A stretch of 64,000 bases of DNA from Chelonoidis abingdonii (Eukaryota; Chordata; Testudines; Testudinidae). Made by a program: the position numbers and the translations under genes. Each line of letters opens with the position of its first letter. The first letter of the stretch is position 1. A model generated the notes under the pieces. It did no database searches. It saw only the letters and a list, made by a program, of their open reading frames with translations, and had not been told where the DNA came from. Positions 32,778 to 44,900 of this stretch are shown here, piece by piece. Location: NCBI RefSeq assembly GCF_003597395.2, contig NC_133774.1, forward strand, positions 35,533,641-35,597,640, given 5' to 3'.

Positions 32778-34566
32778 TATCATGGCTGCTATTACTGAGG
32801 AAACTTAATATGCAGATTCAGGTAGCTCTTCTGTGAAGAATGAGCAGGCAGTTTAAGTTTAATTTGCTCTCAGCCTTTACTGAGAGTTCGCTTCTGCTCT
32901 CAGAATCTTCTAGTGAGTGGAACGAATACCTCACATAAAAACTCATTTGTCCTTTGAGAGTGAAAGGTTAAAAAAAAAAAAATACAACCATTAAACTTCA
33001 TATATGCATTCATGGGCTGCCAGGTGTTTGTCTTTTCAGAACTCTAGGCCAGACATTGCAGTAAAATAGTCTGAGGGTTTGGATCCTAGATAAGAAAAAA
33101 GTAAGCCTGTTTCAAATTGCATTTTTCATTTTTGCAACTTTGTATACAATACCATAAAAGTGATATGGTAAGTGAATGGATATCTGTATTCTCCTTACGT
33201 GGTAGAAATGGCCTTATTTTAAATGGCTTGTTTTTAATATAAAGCAGGCAAGGGAAAGGAGCGCTTAGAATTCAAGGTTACCACTTTAAAAGCACACTAT
33301 TCAGTATTCAAAGAGGAATCCGGGAAGCCTACTAGTAGTCCTGCAGATTTAAAATAAGGGTCAGTTTGATGGCAGCAAAAAGTTATATTATTTTACTCTA
33401 ATAATCCACCAAGTTGTATTGCATAGTTTACTGATTGGATAGGGATAAGGGATCATTACACAGACCTTTTTATTTTCACAAGTTTTCACAGTTGTAACCA
33501 CTGAAAGATATTCTTTGTTAAATTTAGAGTTTCTTCAAAGACCATGTTTTCTGACTCTAATTTAGTTTGCCTTTGAGAGAGCAGTATTTCTGAAGAACCT
33601 TTGTACTTCTGCACAGACTCATCAGGGAGGATTTCGTACTGAAGCTCATTGGCTGGTGGACTTCTCAAAGGAGATGTTCAAGAATGTGGCATTTCTTGTT
33701 TTTGCCATAGTTTTCACTGATACAAAGGCCAGAACATTCAAGCTCCCCTGATTTTTCCCAGCTCTGTCATTCTGTGGCTACTGCCTTTTTACTACTCACT
33801 CAAAATGTGTCCTTTGGTTGTTTGAAGTTGATGTATTATCTAGTTCAGAAAAGAGCGCTGAGTGAGTGTTTGGTCCTCTTCCCAAGTTGCCTGGCTTGGA
33901 TGCCACGCCAATAGTTTCTTTAGGAACAGCTAAGCTCTAAAAGCCTTGTTATGGTCTTGTATGAGAGGCAAAACATGCAACACTCACTGTTGTTTCTTTT
34001 CCTCACTTTTTTCTCTGATTCCAGTTTAAAATGGTATTGCATAAAATAGCAGTATTGGTACCATAATGTGGAGGAGGATATTCCTGTAGCCCTTTTTTTG
34101 TTGGAACTCTGCCCCTGCTTCTCATGTTACATACTTTTTGTACAGTTGTTTTGAAAGGAATCTCTAATTTGAAGAGTAAAGTAAGGACTTCACTGATAAA
34201 GATCTGATATTTGCTGAAAACAGACAGGGTTATAATAAGCAAGCTGACCAGTTTTAATTTGTCACTTATCTCTGGCTCATGTTGAAATAGAACTTGTTCA
34301 AATTGTCTGTCTTGAACTATATTAGCAGAATCACAGCTCAGTTGCCAATATAAGGCAGAAATATTTTGGTCAGAGGACCTTAGTGTGTTGCCTTGTCAGT
34401 TCTTACAACCAGAGTTTGGTGGGAAAGTTTAGGAATACCAGGTGTTGGTGATTTGATAGTAGGTACACTTTCCTGTAAGTTGGTAGTGAACCAAAGACTC
34501 ACCATGCTGTCAGAAAATATTCACTGCTGCCTCAAGTGCCATCTTTCAGAGGAGATGTATACCCAC

Positions 34567-35226
34567 TGTGACAAAGTTCCTCCTCTATCTTGGCGGGTCC
34601 TGCGCTTATTGGCAGATTTGCTAACCTCACAGATTCACCTTAGGGGTCGGGAAACAGCCCAGAGACCTTGCCCTCTGGGAGAAGCCACAGTCCAGGCCAA
34701 TTCCTCCTGTGTTTGATCAGGAGTTGGGAGGTTTGGGGGGAACCCAGGCCTGCCCTCTACTCCAGGTTCCAGCCCAGGGCTCTGGACTGCAGTTGTCTAG
34801 AGTGCCTCCTGGTACAGTTGCACAATAGCTGCAACTCCCTGGGCTACTTCCCATGGTCTCCTCCAAACACCTTCTTTATTCTCACCACCAGAGCTTCCTC
34901 CTGATGTCTGATAATGCTTATACTTCTCGGTCCTCCAGCAGCATACCTACACCATTTCAGCATCTTGCTCCCAGTTCCTCTGACACACTTCCTTTCCACT
35001 GGCCTGGCTGGAGTGAGCCCTTTTATAGCGTCAGAGGGGCCTTAATTAGAGTCAGGTGCTTAACTGCCTCACCTGACTCTTAACAGGTTAATTGGAGTCA
35101 GGTGTTCTCATTAGCCTGTAACAGTCCCATCTCTGGTCACTCAGGGAACAAAAAACTGCTTATCCAGTGAACAGGATATCTCCCTTTGAGTATTCTGCTG
35201 TTCCCAACTGGCCTGGGTCTATCACA
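34567..35226 (-). mobile_element. Antisense solo LTR in the SNX18 intron
   Basis: A 660-bp block with ends tgtgacaaag and ctatcaca and a 4-bp duplication ccac (34563-34566 and 35227-35230). On the minus strand it has a TATA box (gctataaaagg, complement of about 35019-35029) followed downstream by a poly(A) signal (gaataaag, complement of about 34875-34882), the order expected for an LTR. No internal genes remain. It lies opposite to SNX18 transcription. Confidence 0.8.
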
Positions 35227-35742
35227 CCACTCTCTTGTGGTTGTTCCCATGAACCCTGTATTGTTGCTGTATGCTGTTAATGCATTATTGTTTTACCTTG
35301 CAGGTGACTGTTTCAGTAGTGAATGATACATTCTCTGTATAGCTTGTGCATCCAATGGCATTTCTAATGTGATAAGGACCCTCCATGTAAAAGGGGGGGA
35401 AATACTTATTTTTGTCCTGATATGAACAGAGTTCACTATGGTTTTCTTTGCTTTGTTTTGAGAATTATATTGTCTCTTCCCCCTCTGCTCAAAGCCACAG
35501 ACATTTGCACTGCAAACCCTTTTACTGTCTCATTCCACTTTTTATTTTTTTTGCTGTCTCAAAGCTTCTGTATGGACTAGATGTTGCAACTTTTTGTTAT
35601 ATGTTTCACAACTGGAAGCATTTATTTTGGGAAGGATTTTAAATTGTCAGTCTTCTTGGCTGCTAGTAACAATTATAAATCTTCCTTATTAAATCCTGTT
35701 ACATCATTGCATTCTCTAGTCTCCTCTTTCATTACAATAAAA

Positions 35743-35924
35743 CATCATAGAATATCAGGATTGGAAGGGACCTCAGGAGATCATCTAGTCCAACCCCCTG
35801 CTCAAAGCAGGGCCAATCCTCAGACAGATTTTTGCCCCAGATCCCTAAATGGCCCCCTCAAGGATTGAGCTCACAACCCTGGGTTTAGCAGGCCAATGCT
35901 CAAACCACTGAGCTATCCTTTCCC
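35743..35924 (-). mobile_element. tRNA-derived SINE with CR1-like tail
   Basis: On the minus strand it starts with a pol III A box (tagctcagtgg, complement of 35905-35915) and a B-box-like 'ttgtgagctcaatcc', then a body ending in 'ggtcccttccaatcctgatattctatgatg', which matches CR1 3' ends. Six bases acatca occur at both edges (35742-35747 overlapping the tail, and 35925-35930). Such SINEs borrow CR1 machinery through the shared tail. Confidence 0.8.
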
Positions 35925-36224
35925 ACATCAGAACATGAGGTTTTGTTAGTGGAACCTGTGGTCCTTAAGCCTCTAAGGGGTATCCATTGAACATCTGACT
36001 GTTTAGCATTGGACCTTGGATTGAGGATTACAAAAAATAGCATTTCCATCTTTCCATCATTTTTCCCCTCCTTTTTTCAGTTCGGTGATGCAGTTTTTTC
36101 TCGGGCTTTTGATCCATGCCCTCTTTGCTATTTGAGGGCTGATCCTAGTCACCTAGAACTTGAATTCAAAGCTGGATAACAAAAGCTCAGTTCACTAAAC
36201 TAGAAGCTTTAGAGGCATGAGCAA

Positions 36225-36305
36225 GTTTTTCTAGATTCGTAATAGCTGGAAGTAGAAAAGAAACATTTTTGTCATCTAGTCCATCTCTCCTGCTAATAAT
36301 CCTAT
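36225..36305 (-). mobile_element. CR1 3'-end remnant, antisense
   Basis: 'agattcgtaatagctggaagtag...tcatctagtccatctctcctgc' is an eroded reverse of the CR1 terminal region. Short and diverged. Confidence 0.45.
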
Positions 36306-36387
36306 ACTCTGGATCAATGGTACTATATGTAGAAATGAAATGGATTGAATATTCTATTACACACACAAAAATACATTAAAAGAATGT

Positions 36388-36455
36388 TATGGTTGCAAAA
36401 TAAGCACTCAAAAAGTTAGGAAATGCCAAAATTAATATCTGCACAGGCATCAGTG
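36388..36455 (+). repeat. Unclassified dispersed repeat, short copy D
   Basis: Contains 'ggttgcaaaataagcactc' and 'aaaaagttaggaaatgcc', the left part of the family described at 4772-4998. The rest is missing. Confidence 0.5.
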
Positions 36456-36660
36456 TGCACAATTTTAGATCAGCCCCATTGTAATGTCCCTCCTGCTAAT
36501 ATACTAATACTCCTATTATATTATACTGCTGTGAATATATTTCATATTATTCTCTATGCCATACCTTAAGGATCCTAACATCTTGTTTTTTCCCTCTCCC
36601 CATATGCTAAGCAGAAGTCTTCATGTCCTGATGCACCTTAGCTCAATGACTTCTTCCAGA

Positions 36661-36681
36661 CCTTTTTTTTTTTTTTTTTTA
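36661..36681. repeat. Poly-T tract
   Basis: About 18-20 consecutive T. It follows a pyrimidine-rich stretch and may be the reversed A-tail of a retroposed sequence, but no such sequence is recognisable to its left. Confidence 0.7.
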
Positions 36682-36964
36682 AGTGTGTTGCAGCCCTGCC
36701 TGATTACTAAATGTGCCTGATGATGTTCTTTGCTTTGCCTCAGCATTTTAGATTAAAGAAAATTATAAAGAATCAAGGTTTTCCCTGGTGTCCTGGCCAA
36801 ACTTTCTCTGCCTTCTCCCCCTCCCTAGTTGTTAACAAGCAGTATACCATGCTGTCATCAGCCCCAAATGTGACTATATATCAGTTGTATAGCCCCCAAT
36901 CAGTTCTGCAGTTGCATCTGCATGAGTGGACCTTAACATCCCTTGTGCAGAGCCTCATTGTAAT

Positions 36965-37070
36965 CAATTAGGCTGGGTCCATCTGTGTGGATCCAAATAG
37001 AGCTATAGTGAAGTGTTTTGAGACCCTTTAGGCTGAAATGTGCTACATAATTGCAAGATGTTATTACTGA
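36965..37070 (+). mobile_element. MIR-like tail remnant
   Basis: 'gaagtgttttgagacccttt' and 'tgaaatgtgctacataattgcaagatgttatta' resemble the MIR 3' segment ('taaagcgcttt...gctatataa...ttatta'). The core is not preserved. Confidence 0.4.
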
Positions 37071-38877
37071 GAATGCAAAAGCAAATCAGTTTTTGTTAGG
37101 ATTAATTTCACTAGGCTCAGTTTTAACTAATTACTAAATTATGTTATAAAGTGAATGTCAGTTTGCTTTATGCTTAATGCTGTTTAAAAATAAATAGAAC
37201 CTTTGGTTTTGGTAATCAAATAGAGATCAAACTGACTTTTTTTCCCTTTTATTCTTTTTAGATTAGTTGAAGGTTAATTGCTTTCTTATTATATTACTCT
37301 GTGAATTTTTAAAAGGCAAGCAAGTTCGTATGTAAGGATATGCACTCATTAAATATATTGCTGACCCTGGGCTATAATCTATTCTAGATGTTAATGGAGA
37401 ATTCTGTTATAGTACCTGCATGAATCCTGCTGCATTAGGTCAACAATATCAATTATGCTAAAATTTCTACTTAGGATCCTTTTTCTAATTGTATTTTGTT
37501 TCTAATGATCGATATAACTTTAAAACTCTTTACACTTATATTGTCTGGTTTATGTGTGAACTATAGATTATAGAGAAGTTGTATTACTGTGGAATTGTTT
37601 GAGGCGAGCATGTGCTATAAAGTGAGGATTAAAAAACTAGCAATACTAATGACTCTTGGTGTGTAAGGTTTCTAAAATCAAATTGAAAGATAATTATTTG
37701 GATATTCTGTATCTCACATAACAATATTTCCCACATTGCAACTATAGTATGATCAAATTAACAATTCCATCTGGCTTCTTTCTGCACAAGCCCCAGATTA
37801 CATTTTTTCTTTCCACTGAAAGAAGTGTCATTGCTTGCAAAGAACACTGAAATCAATAGAGATTTAGAAGTATATTCTACCTGACTCTTGGAAGGGGACA
37901 GACTATAGGCATAGGCATGTGCTCCATAGCTCGCTGTGCCTCATATACAGGGGGTTTGGTTTAGTTTTGTAGATGGACCAGGGTGGAATGGATAAGAGAC
38001 CAATGGATTGTTTTAGTAGCTGATTTGTGCAATACCCACCTCTTCATTGAACTGTATTATCCGTGCAAGCTACAGCAGCTCTGAAGTTGGTGCAGAGCCG
38101 CTCTAGTACTACTTCTGGCATAACTGTGTATGGTGTGGACTTTTCACACTCCTGAGCGATGTAATTATACTGATATAGGTCTGCAGTGTGGACCAGATCC
38201 AAGTATGTCTAGCGGAAGTTTTCCAGTTCCAAGAACAGTATTTTAATCTGTTTTTATTGATAATTAGCCTGAACTGCTACAGTGTACTTTGTCCTGTATT
38301 CACCTGGGTGGGGGAGAAAGATTTTACTATCTACCTCTGTATTTCCTAGCGCTTAAAGGAATATATTGCAATAAACTTTTCATGTTCTTTGTGTATTAAG
38401 TATTTAACCCCTCTATGCAGAACATAAGGGCTGAATGGTATATTTGAACACTCACTAAAATTTGAAAAGATAAGTCTGTTAATGACATCTTCTTTTGTAT
38501 GTAGTCTGACTTCTGTATGTTCAAGACTATTCTAATGGCATTCACGTGGGCTTAAGATTCATCTGTCTAGTCAGTGTCTTGCAATATTTTGTTTTCCCCA
38601 CTGTTAACGTAGGTGTTCTCTGTCTTTCTCTGAAAAAGCATACTGACTGATTTAAGATATTGAAATATAAATATAGTATTTATAGCGACCCTGGGTTTGA
38701 TAGGGCATAGAACCCAACTTCAGCAAAATAAAATCTTAGCTTATTTTTAGCTATTTTCTTCATTATCTGTCAATCCAGTCAGAAAAAGTTGCTTGTGTAA
38801 TGCTTCCCATAGTTAATTTTTGAGGTATTTAGAGCAACTCTGTATTGGTAAAACCCTATGACTACAGCTACTTATGG

Positions 38878-39330
38878 TATGTCTGCACCTCAGGTGGCTC
38901 CCAGTCAGTGGCACAGTGTGGGTGTTAAGGCAGGCTTCCTGCCTGTCCTGGCTCTGCAGACTGCACTGTGCCCTGGAAGCATCCAGCAGCAGGTCCAGCT
39001 CCTAGGCAGAGGCGTGCAAGAGGCTCCTAGGCAGTTCTCACCCGCAGGCACCACCTAAACTGACCAATTGGAGTGTGGAATTGGTGGTCGGGACAGGGCT
39101 GTGCACGGAGCCCAGTGCCCCCCATTCCCCTGCCTAGGAGCTGGATCTGCTGCTTGACGCTTCTGGGGCGCAGCACGGTGTCAGAACAGGTAGGGACTAG
39201 CCTGCCTTAGCTGGGCAGCATCACTGATGGGACTTTTAACCGCCCCATTGGCAGTGCTGATCAGAGTGACCCAGTGCCTTACATTCTGTGACCCAGTACT
39301 CGGTCATGACCCACAGTTTGAAAACCACTG
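38878..39330 (-). mobile_element. hAT-type element, one end seen
   Basis: Ends on the right with 'cacagtttgaaaaccactg', a standard hAT terminus, after 'gtgacccagtactcggtcatgaccc'. The body is GC-rich ('ctcctaggcagaggcgtgcaag' and its partial inverse 'ctgcctaggagctgg' near 39130). The left terminus was not found, so the start is approximate. Confidence 0.55.
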
Positions 39331-39630
39331 TTCTGTAGCATAATAGTTCAGTTTCAGTGATCTCTTTCACGAGTTTGTTTAAATTTATTAAACCTTTGTC
39401 ACCGACTTCAGTTCCTCTTTTTTTCAGTTAAACTTTTGTAAGAAAGCACTGATAACAGTTTTATTGTCTACATATTTTTGAGAGCTAGAGTATATGGCAC
39501 AGATATTACTGTGTTTACAGCTGTGTATCTTTACAGCTAATGAGTTTTAAGTTATCCTAAATACAAGTTTCTAGAAGTGAGAAATGCCTGAGAGGTAGGT
39601 AATAACTGCATTGCAGATTTAAGTATAGAT

Positions 39631-39712
39631 GGTTCAATATAACATGGTTTCACCTACCACGTGGTAAGATTTTTTGGCGCCCAAGGACAGCGTTATATCG
39701 AGTAGAGGTGTA
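39631..39712. mobile_element. Short MITE 94 bp before exon 2
   Basis: About 80 bp with inverted 'tataac' and 'gttata' motifs near the ends and an inner 'gtggtaagattttttggcgcccaaggac'. A second copy in the same orientation lies in the presumed 3' UTR at 41534-41615, so exon 2 is bracketed by the same element. Confidence 0.6.
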
Positions 39713-39805
39713 TTGATAAAGTACAGTAGCTAAATCTATAGTTCAGTCTATTTAGTTTTAACTAAATCTATTTAGTTCAATATTCCTTTTTTGTTCTTTA
39801 TACAG

Positions 39806-40059
39806 GAGCCCTTACCAAAGTAAAGGAGAGTAAGCGGCATGTGGAAGAAGGAAAGATGGAGGTCCAGAAGGCTGATGGTATTCAAGATCGCTGTAACATT
39901 ATTTCTTTTGCCACCTTGGCAGAAATTCATCATTTCCACCAAATTCGAGTGAGGGACTTTAAGTCACAAATGCAACATTTCTTAAAACAGCAAATACTTT
40001 TTTTCCAAAAAGTGACGCAAAAGTTAGAAGAAGCTCTTCACAAGTATGACAGTGTTTAA
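39806..40059 (+). CDS. SNX18: Sorting nexin 18, exon 2 (residues 522-605)
   Basis: Last coding exon: two bases complete Gly522, then 83 codons (ALTKVKESKRHVEEG ... HKYDSV) and a TAA at 40057-40059. This is the C-terminal part of the BAR domain, a helical region that forms the curved membrane-binding dimer in the family; it is rich in charged residues and contains 'KMEVQKADGIQDRCN' and 'HHFHQIRVRDF'. The total length, 605 residues, is close to the roughly 620-630 residues I recall for mammalian SNX18. The acceptor at 39804-39805 has a good pyrimidine tract. No frameshift or stop disrupts the exon. Confidence 0.95.
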
Positions 40060-41905
40060 TCTCCTAACTTTGAATTGTGGACTGTTCAGAGTATGAGAGT
40101 GATTTAAGCAGCAGAGTCAAAATCGCTGTTATGGAGGAACTGTTGCCAACTGTTGGTGGTACAAGAATGGTTTTGTGTTCATCTGGAGTCCCAGCTGAAT
40201 CTCTAATTAAGTAAGAAGAAAATGGTTAATATGGCTATGTAATAGAAACAGTACCACACATTGTAACTAAGTTATGCTGTTTATGCCTACACTACCATTG
40301 TAACTTTTTTGAAATAATGATTATACTATTTGCCTTATTGCTTTTTGAAGTATGATATTTTAGTGCATACTTTGTAGACCTTGAAACCTTTTGGGTCTTT
40401 AAGAAAGCTGGCTAGATAAAAGCCTGCTTCAGATGCCTTTTTATTCTCCTAGATTTGGATTTCCTAAATTCAACCAATTCTCTGTTTACAAACTCCTACT
40501 AGAGCAGCTATGCGACTTTGTGCCTTTAGACTTTTGATTTTTCCTTTTCTAGTAAGCCACATTTTTATGACTGAATGAAGGGTTGGTGCCTGTGACAGGA
40601 ACAGATTATGAAATCTCATATTGACTGAAATAATCAGCTGCCACCATCTAATTGGCACAGCAAGTATTGTCCTGTGATAAATGTTGGCTCGAAAAGCAGG
40701 ATTTAAAATCAATTCACACCTTCATAGAATTGAAAATGAAGACTATATATTACATTTGCCAGAACCTTAAAAATACAAGTGAAGAGCACAGCACCAGTGT
40801 ATTCCCTTTCTTACCATGATTACATAGTGAGGAATTTTATGTTAGAATACATTATTGTGAGTAGAGACTTGGAGACCTAATGTAATGGAAGCAGAGGAAT
40901 GAAATGTGTCAAGGGATTGTGTATACAGGGAAAGTGACTAGCACTTGTTTGTGTACTTGATAGCTGGAGATGATTGCTCATTGTTTGGCTGTTGGTTCAG
41001 TGTAAATTCAAATACAGACCTACATGGTCAATTGAGACTTCACTGTGATTCACTGGTTTACTCAGTCACAAATTTTCAGGGATGTTCAGTGGTATAAATG
41101 GTTTGAAAGCAGTCTTGGCTGAACTGACTAGGAAGCAGGAAGCATTTCTTATATTTACAACACCCAGTTAGAAATTAACTAAACTATTGTCTTACTTTTT
41201 TGTATAAGGATTTTTGCAAAGTTGATTGTGTGTATACACACACACAAACATTGTCTCAAAATAACAGTTATCTGAGCTAAACCAAGGAAATCAGTCTGAA
41301 CTTTATCCTTAACCTACCAGTTCACTTTCTGAAGGTCACTACGAGAACATTTTTCCTTTATCTTGTCTCTTTCCTGTAAACAAAAACCAACGAAACTGAA
41401 TTTAATTTACATACACGTAAAGAGCTAGCTTAAAACAAACAAAAGCCAGGAAACTAGGCAGTTGGGGTATCATTCAAATGGGGGTCTCTGGAGGGAGTGA
41501 TCAGAGAACAAGGAACAGGGGGGCCCAAAGCAAATTTGATATAACGCGATCTCGCCTATAACGTGGTGAGATTTTTTGTCTCCCAAGGACCGCGTTATAT
41601 TGGGGTAGAGGTGTACTTAAGAGAGTGGTGGGTTAGGTTGGGAGTTTCAGCCTGTGCTTGGTTAAGCCAGATACTGTTTTAATAAATATTTATGTGGTAA
41701 TTATATGAGGCTGTAATCAAATTAATTCAGCTTCAGCAGTTAAAAGACTTTTCAGAAAATTACCTTGGTCCAATTAAAGATTTTAGGAACTTAGCAGTAC
41801 TGAAATGTTCATATCCAAGAGAAAATGAACCTGTTATATTATATACAGTACCACATTATCAGAATGGTACAGTTTCCACAAATAAACTGTCATGCCCTTC
41901 CTCTC
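40060..41905 (+). other. Probable SNX18 3' UTR
   Basis: Follows the stop codon directly. The end is inferred from the poly(A) signal at 41881; an earlier aataaa at 41681 is an alternative. It contains a MITE copy at 41534-41615 and a tg/ca run near 41227-41250. No other coding frame is supported. Confidence 0.45.
41534..41615. mobile_element. Short MITE in presumed 3' UTR
   Basis: Second copy of the element at 39631-39712: 'gatataacgcgatctcgcctataacgtgg' then 'tcccaaggaccgcgttatatt'. It keeps more CpG than the first copy and may be younger. Confidence 0.65.
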
Positions 41906-41936
41906 ATTCTCAGTTTTGTTTTGTGTTTTGGGAGGA
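41881..41936 (+). terminator. Candidate SNX18 poly(A) signal
   Basis: aataaa at 41881-41886 is followed about 25-50 bases later by a GT/T-rich stretch ('gttttgttttgtgttttggg', near 41915-41935), the arrangement used for vertebrate cleavage and polyadenylation. Other aataaa hexamers (41681, about 42446) lack such a clear downstream element. Confidence 0.45.
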
Positions 41937-42960
41937 GGACATTTTTAAATTTGACACTATAAATAAGACTGAACTGAACCCTGGATCTGAATCTCTTCAG
42001 ACTTTGGAACGATTCAAATCCAGGTCCAAACTTTGTGATTTTGGCCCATTTTTGTGGTAAACCTTTTGTAACTTCTATGTTAGTTGGTCTTAGGTGAGAA
42101 AAAGGTTGCTTGAATATCTTGGTTAACTAAACTCAGTGAGATGCCTTTTTTTTTGTTAAGTGTCCTTACATTAGAAAAAGGGAAATGAGAATACACTTAA
42201 TTTTACTTCTTGTCATGAGAAGTCCAAACTCTTGTTTGATTTAAAATATCCTCTTGGTGAAGAAGCATCATACTGAATAACCATCAATGAATCTCTGAAC
42301 ACTGAAGGATGAGGTCAAAGGCCCAAACTTACTCAAGATGGATCTATATTCTTTGGTAGAGTCCCTGGATTCTGTGCACTCTGGTGCAGCAAACTGAACA
42401 TCTTGCAGCAGCTTTTTTAAATTAAAAATAATTGAATTAAATATGGAATAGAATAAACCAGGACAGGACCCTCTATTTAATGTTAAATTCCAGTTATTTT
42501 ATAATGTCTCTGCATTTTCAGTTTTTAATGTGTCATAGGTATTTTTATCAACCATACATAACTATTGTAGAATTTTATGGTGGGGGTTTGGCAGCTGGAT
42601 AGGGGAAAAATAGGGCTTTTGGCTTCTATGAAGGTGTTGGGGGGCAGTGTAGGTTTGTGGATAAGTGTGAGTGCTATGTATTGGTTCAAAAATTACTAGC
42701 AGTGAAATGTTGAACACTGTTGCCATTTTAATTGTCATTTTTAGGAGTTAATGACCTGTTAAAACAAGTAGGGACTTCAGGGATGCTTGCAAATTCAAGA
42801 CAACTTCTTCAGTTTATATTCTCTGTACATTTTTAGATTTCTTTACAACTTTAGGGTCATATAGGGCAATATATTTGACAGACTTAGGAGTGTTGCACAA
42901 TCCAGCCTGCAGAGACTCATAGGAAAACACTTGATAACAATACTTCAGATAAGCATTTAA
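41937..42960. other. AT-rich downstream gap
   Basis: No gene or repeat recognised. It could still be part of a longer SNX18 3' UTR if the 41881 signal is not used. Confidence 0.5.
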
Positions 42961-42968
42961 ACCTAGAG

Positions 42969-43692
42969 CAGTGGTTCCCAGACTTTTAACAATCTGTGAA
43001 CCTCTTCCACTAAAATGTCAGGTCTGGCGAACTTCCTCATAGAAATGAATATTTCCAGGGATTTTGTCCTTTACCTGAGTATAAATTATAAAAGCAGTGA
43101 TCTTGGAAATAATTGTTTTTATGACATGCTTATTACACACTATTTATTATTTATCATTACAGTATTTTTATTTACATTATGAAAACGGCAACACTATTCC
43201 AAAATCTCACTTTTGTAGCTTGTATCGCTTTGAATAAGCCTGTTACAAGACAAGGGGCTCCTATGTTTCATCAAGGAGTATCAGATATAGAACAGAATAA
43301 CGGTATTTAAGAAGCCAACTCAAAGAGTCCCTCCTATACAAGCATTCAGGTCTTCAGCAGTCCAGGCAAACAATGCACAGTACAACAAAGCTTAAACTTG
43401 TTCTTCATAATAATTTAAAAACAATACCAGCTGCCTATTTAATTTTAAAAACAGCAAAAAATATCCACCTCCCTTTCCATTTCTTATGAGTCTTGAAGTT
43501 TAGATCCTCAGTGTGATAGATATTCTTGCTTTGATCTGCTTAGCTCTTGGAAGTCCAGGGGCTCCAGGCTGCAGGCTCTGTGCTGCCCAGGGTCCTTAGG
43601 GACAGCTCTGTCCACTATTAGGGATCCCATCTCCCCCCCTCCCCCCGAGAACCCCCTGTAACTTTTCACAAACTCCAGTTTGGGAACCACTG
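42969..43692. mobile_element. hAT transposon with perfect 8-bp target duplication
   Basis: Inverted ends 'cagtggttcccagac' and 'gtttgggaaccactg' (one mismatch) enclose 724 bp, and the exact octamer acctagag flanks it at 42961-42968 and 43693-43700. Terminal sequence and duplication length fit the Charlie-like branch of hAT. There is no transposase frame, so it is non-autonomous. The 67-codon minus frame near its right end is not a gene. Confidence 0.9.
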
Positions 43693-43700
43693 ACCTAGAG

Positions 43701-44394
43701 GAATGAAGCATGAAAGAGGAACGAGTAACTTTTGCAGCTTCTCATGCCACTAAATAAGAGATACTCAAGAGGGATTCAGTCCGTAGCTATTCCTGGATTT
43801 CTGGAATAGCAGAAGCATTTCAGAAAACATTGTTAAAACTGAAAGTATTATGTATAAAATTGGATTATTTTTAGACTGTTAAATATGGTGAAAATATATA
43901 AATCCTTTTTTATAGGCAATGCTGACATAGTCTGACTTTCTATTCTAAGACCATGTTTGCAATAGCTTATAACTTTACCAAGCTTTAACTGTTCACTCTG
44001 AAAGTTTCCAAGCTCTCCCTCAGCCTGAATTCTTTTGGAAAACTTCAAGATAATTGGTTCAGCTGTTAATCAGAATGAGGTTAGGGGGAAATATGTGGTT
44101 TTGCCCATGTTAAAAAAATTCTGTAAACAGTTTTGTTGACAAGCTCCAGTGCCTCAACTCTTTGAAGCAAGAACTTGAAATTTGGCAGGGACGTCACCCT
44201 GGAGTCGGATGTGCCTCTTGCTGTTCCAGCAAAAATCCTCCCACATTTGGTCAATTTATGAGCCTCTATAAATCCCAGCTTGCACTTGCTCAGTACAGAC
44301 TTGTTAAGAGTTTGGCAGCTAAATTTCCCTGAAGATTCCATCTGCACTGGGCATTTTCCAGTCGATGATGGCCTGAGCTGAGCAAGACTCCTTG
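43701..44394. other. Intergenic gap, nothing recognised
   Basis: Short minus-strand frames of 66 and 88 codons lack family resemblance, start in unrelated sequence and have no supporting splice signals. Confidence 0.5.
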
Positions 44395-44578
44395 GGGGGA
44401 GGAATAGCTCAGTGGTTTGAGCATTGGCCTCCTAAACCCAGGGTTGTGAATTCAATCCTTGAGGGGGCCACCTTGGTCCTGCTAGTGAAGGCAGGGGGGC
44501 TGGACTCAATGACCTATCAAGGTCCTTTCCAGTTCTAGGAGATAGATATATTTCCTATTATTATTATTATTAAATTGC
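44395..44578 (+). mobile_element. tRNA-derived SINE with CR1-like tail
   Basis: Starts with an A box (tagctcagtgg, 44405-44415) and a B-box-like 'ttgtgaattcaatcc', continues with 'tgagggggcca', 'ggctggactcaatgacc' and ends 'ggtcctttccagttctagga' plus an ATT run (44556-44572). Same family as the minus copy at 35743-35924, with a shorter middle part. It is not a functional tRNA. Confidence 0.85.
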
Positions 44579-44639
44579 TCCTCCCAGTGGCCAGGCTGTG
44601 CCTGGTGCCACACCACACTACTGACTCTCCTGTGCCCTC

Positions 44640-44900
44640 AGTGTCCCCACACACACACTAGTGCCCAGGAAGTGAGAGAGAGTAAGTAGTGTGGAATATT
44701 GAGGGGTGAGCACCTAAGTTCCCTGTGAGTTGTGCAGCTGTGCAGCAGCCTTTTTAGTGCCGCACAGGTGCTCGGCCCCACCCCCACCACATTAATTTTG
44801 TTATGTGCACTAGTATGAAGGTAATGTGTCACACAACACCTCCATATTGGTGCACATAACAAAATTCATTCCGCACATGTGGGAAAATTTAGAGGGAACA
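44640..44900. repeat. Repeat with a perfect 17-bp-arm palindrome
   Basis: Arms 44794-44810 (aattttgttatgtgcac) and 44850-44866 are exact reverse complements around a 39-base centre that is itself partly symmetric ('ggtaatgtg' / 'cacaacacc'). It ends 'tttagagggaacactgg', like a TIR terminus. Probably a MITE; class not determined. Confidence 0.6.

Larger units (their letters stand above)
23505..39805 (+). other. SNX18 intron 1 (16.3 kb)
   Basis: Donor aaag|gtaaca at 23504/23505 and acceptor tttttgttctttatacag|gagccc at 39805/39806, with a clear pyrimidine tract. Joining restores an in-frame Gly codon (G|GA) and the family sequence KGALTKVKE. Reading through the donor instead gives 36 further residues to a stop at 23612-23614. 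Apart from the repeats listed separately, unannotated intron DNA (for example 24474-25622, 32794-34566, 37071-38877) is AT-rich with nothing recognised. Confidence 0.9.

Noticed and set aside
44395..44470. tRNA gene
   Set aside because: A and B boxes are present but there is no complete cloverleaf; it is the head of a SINE with a CR1-like tail.
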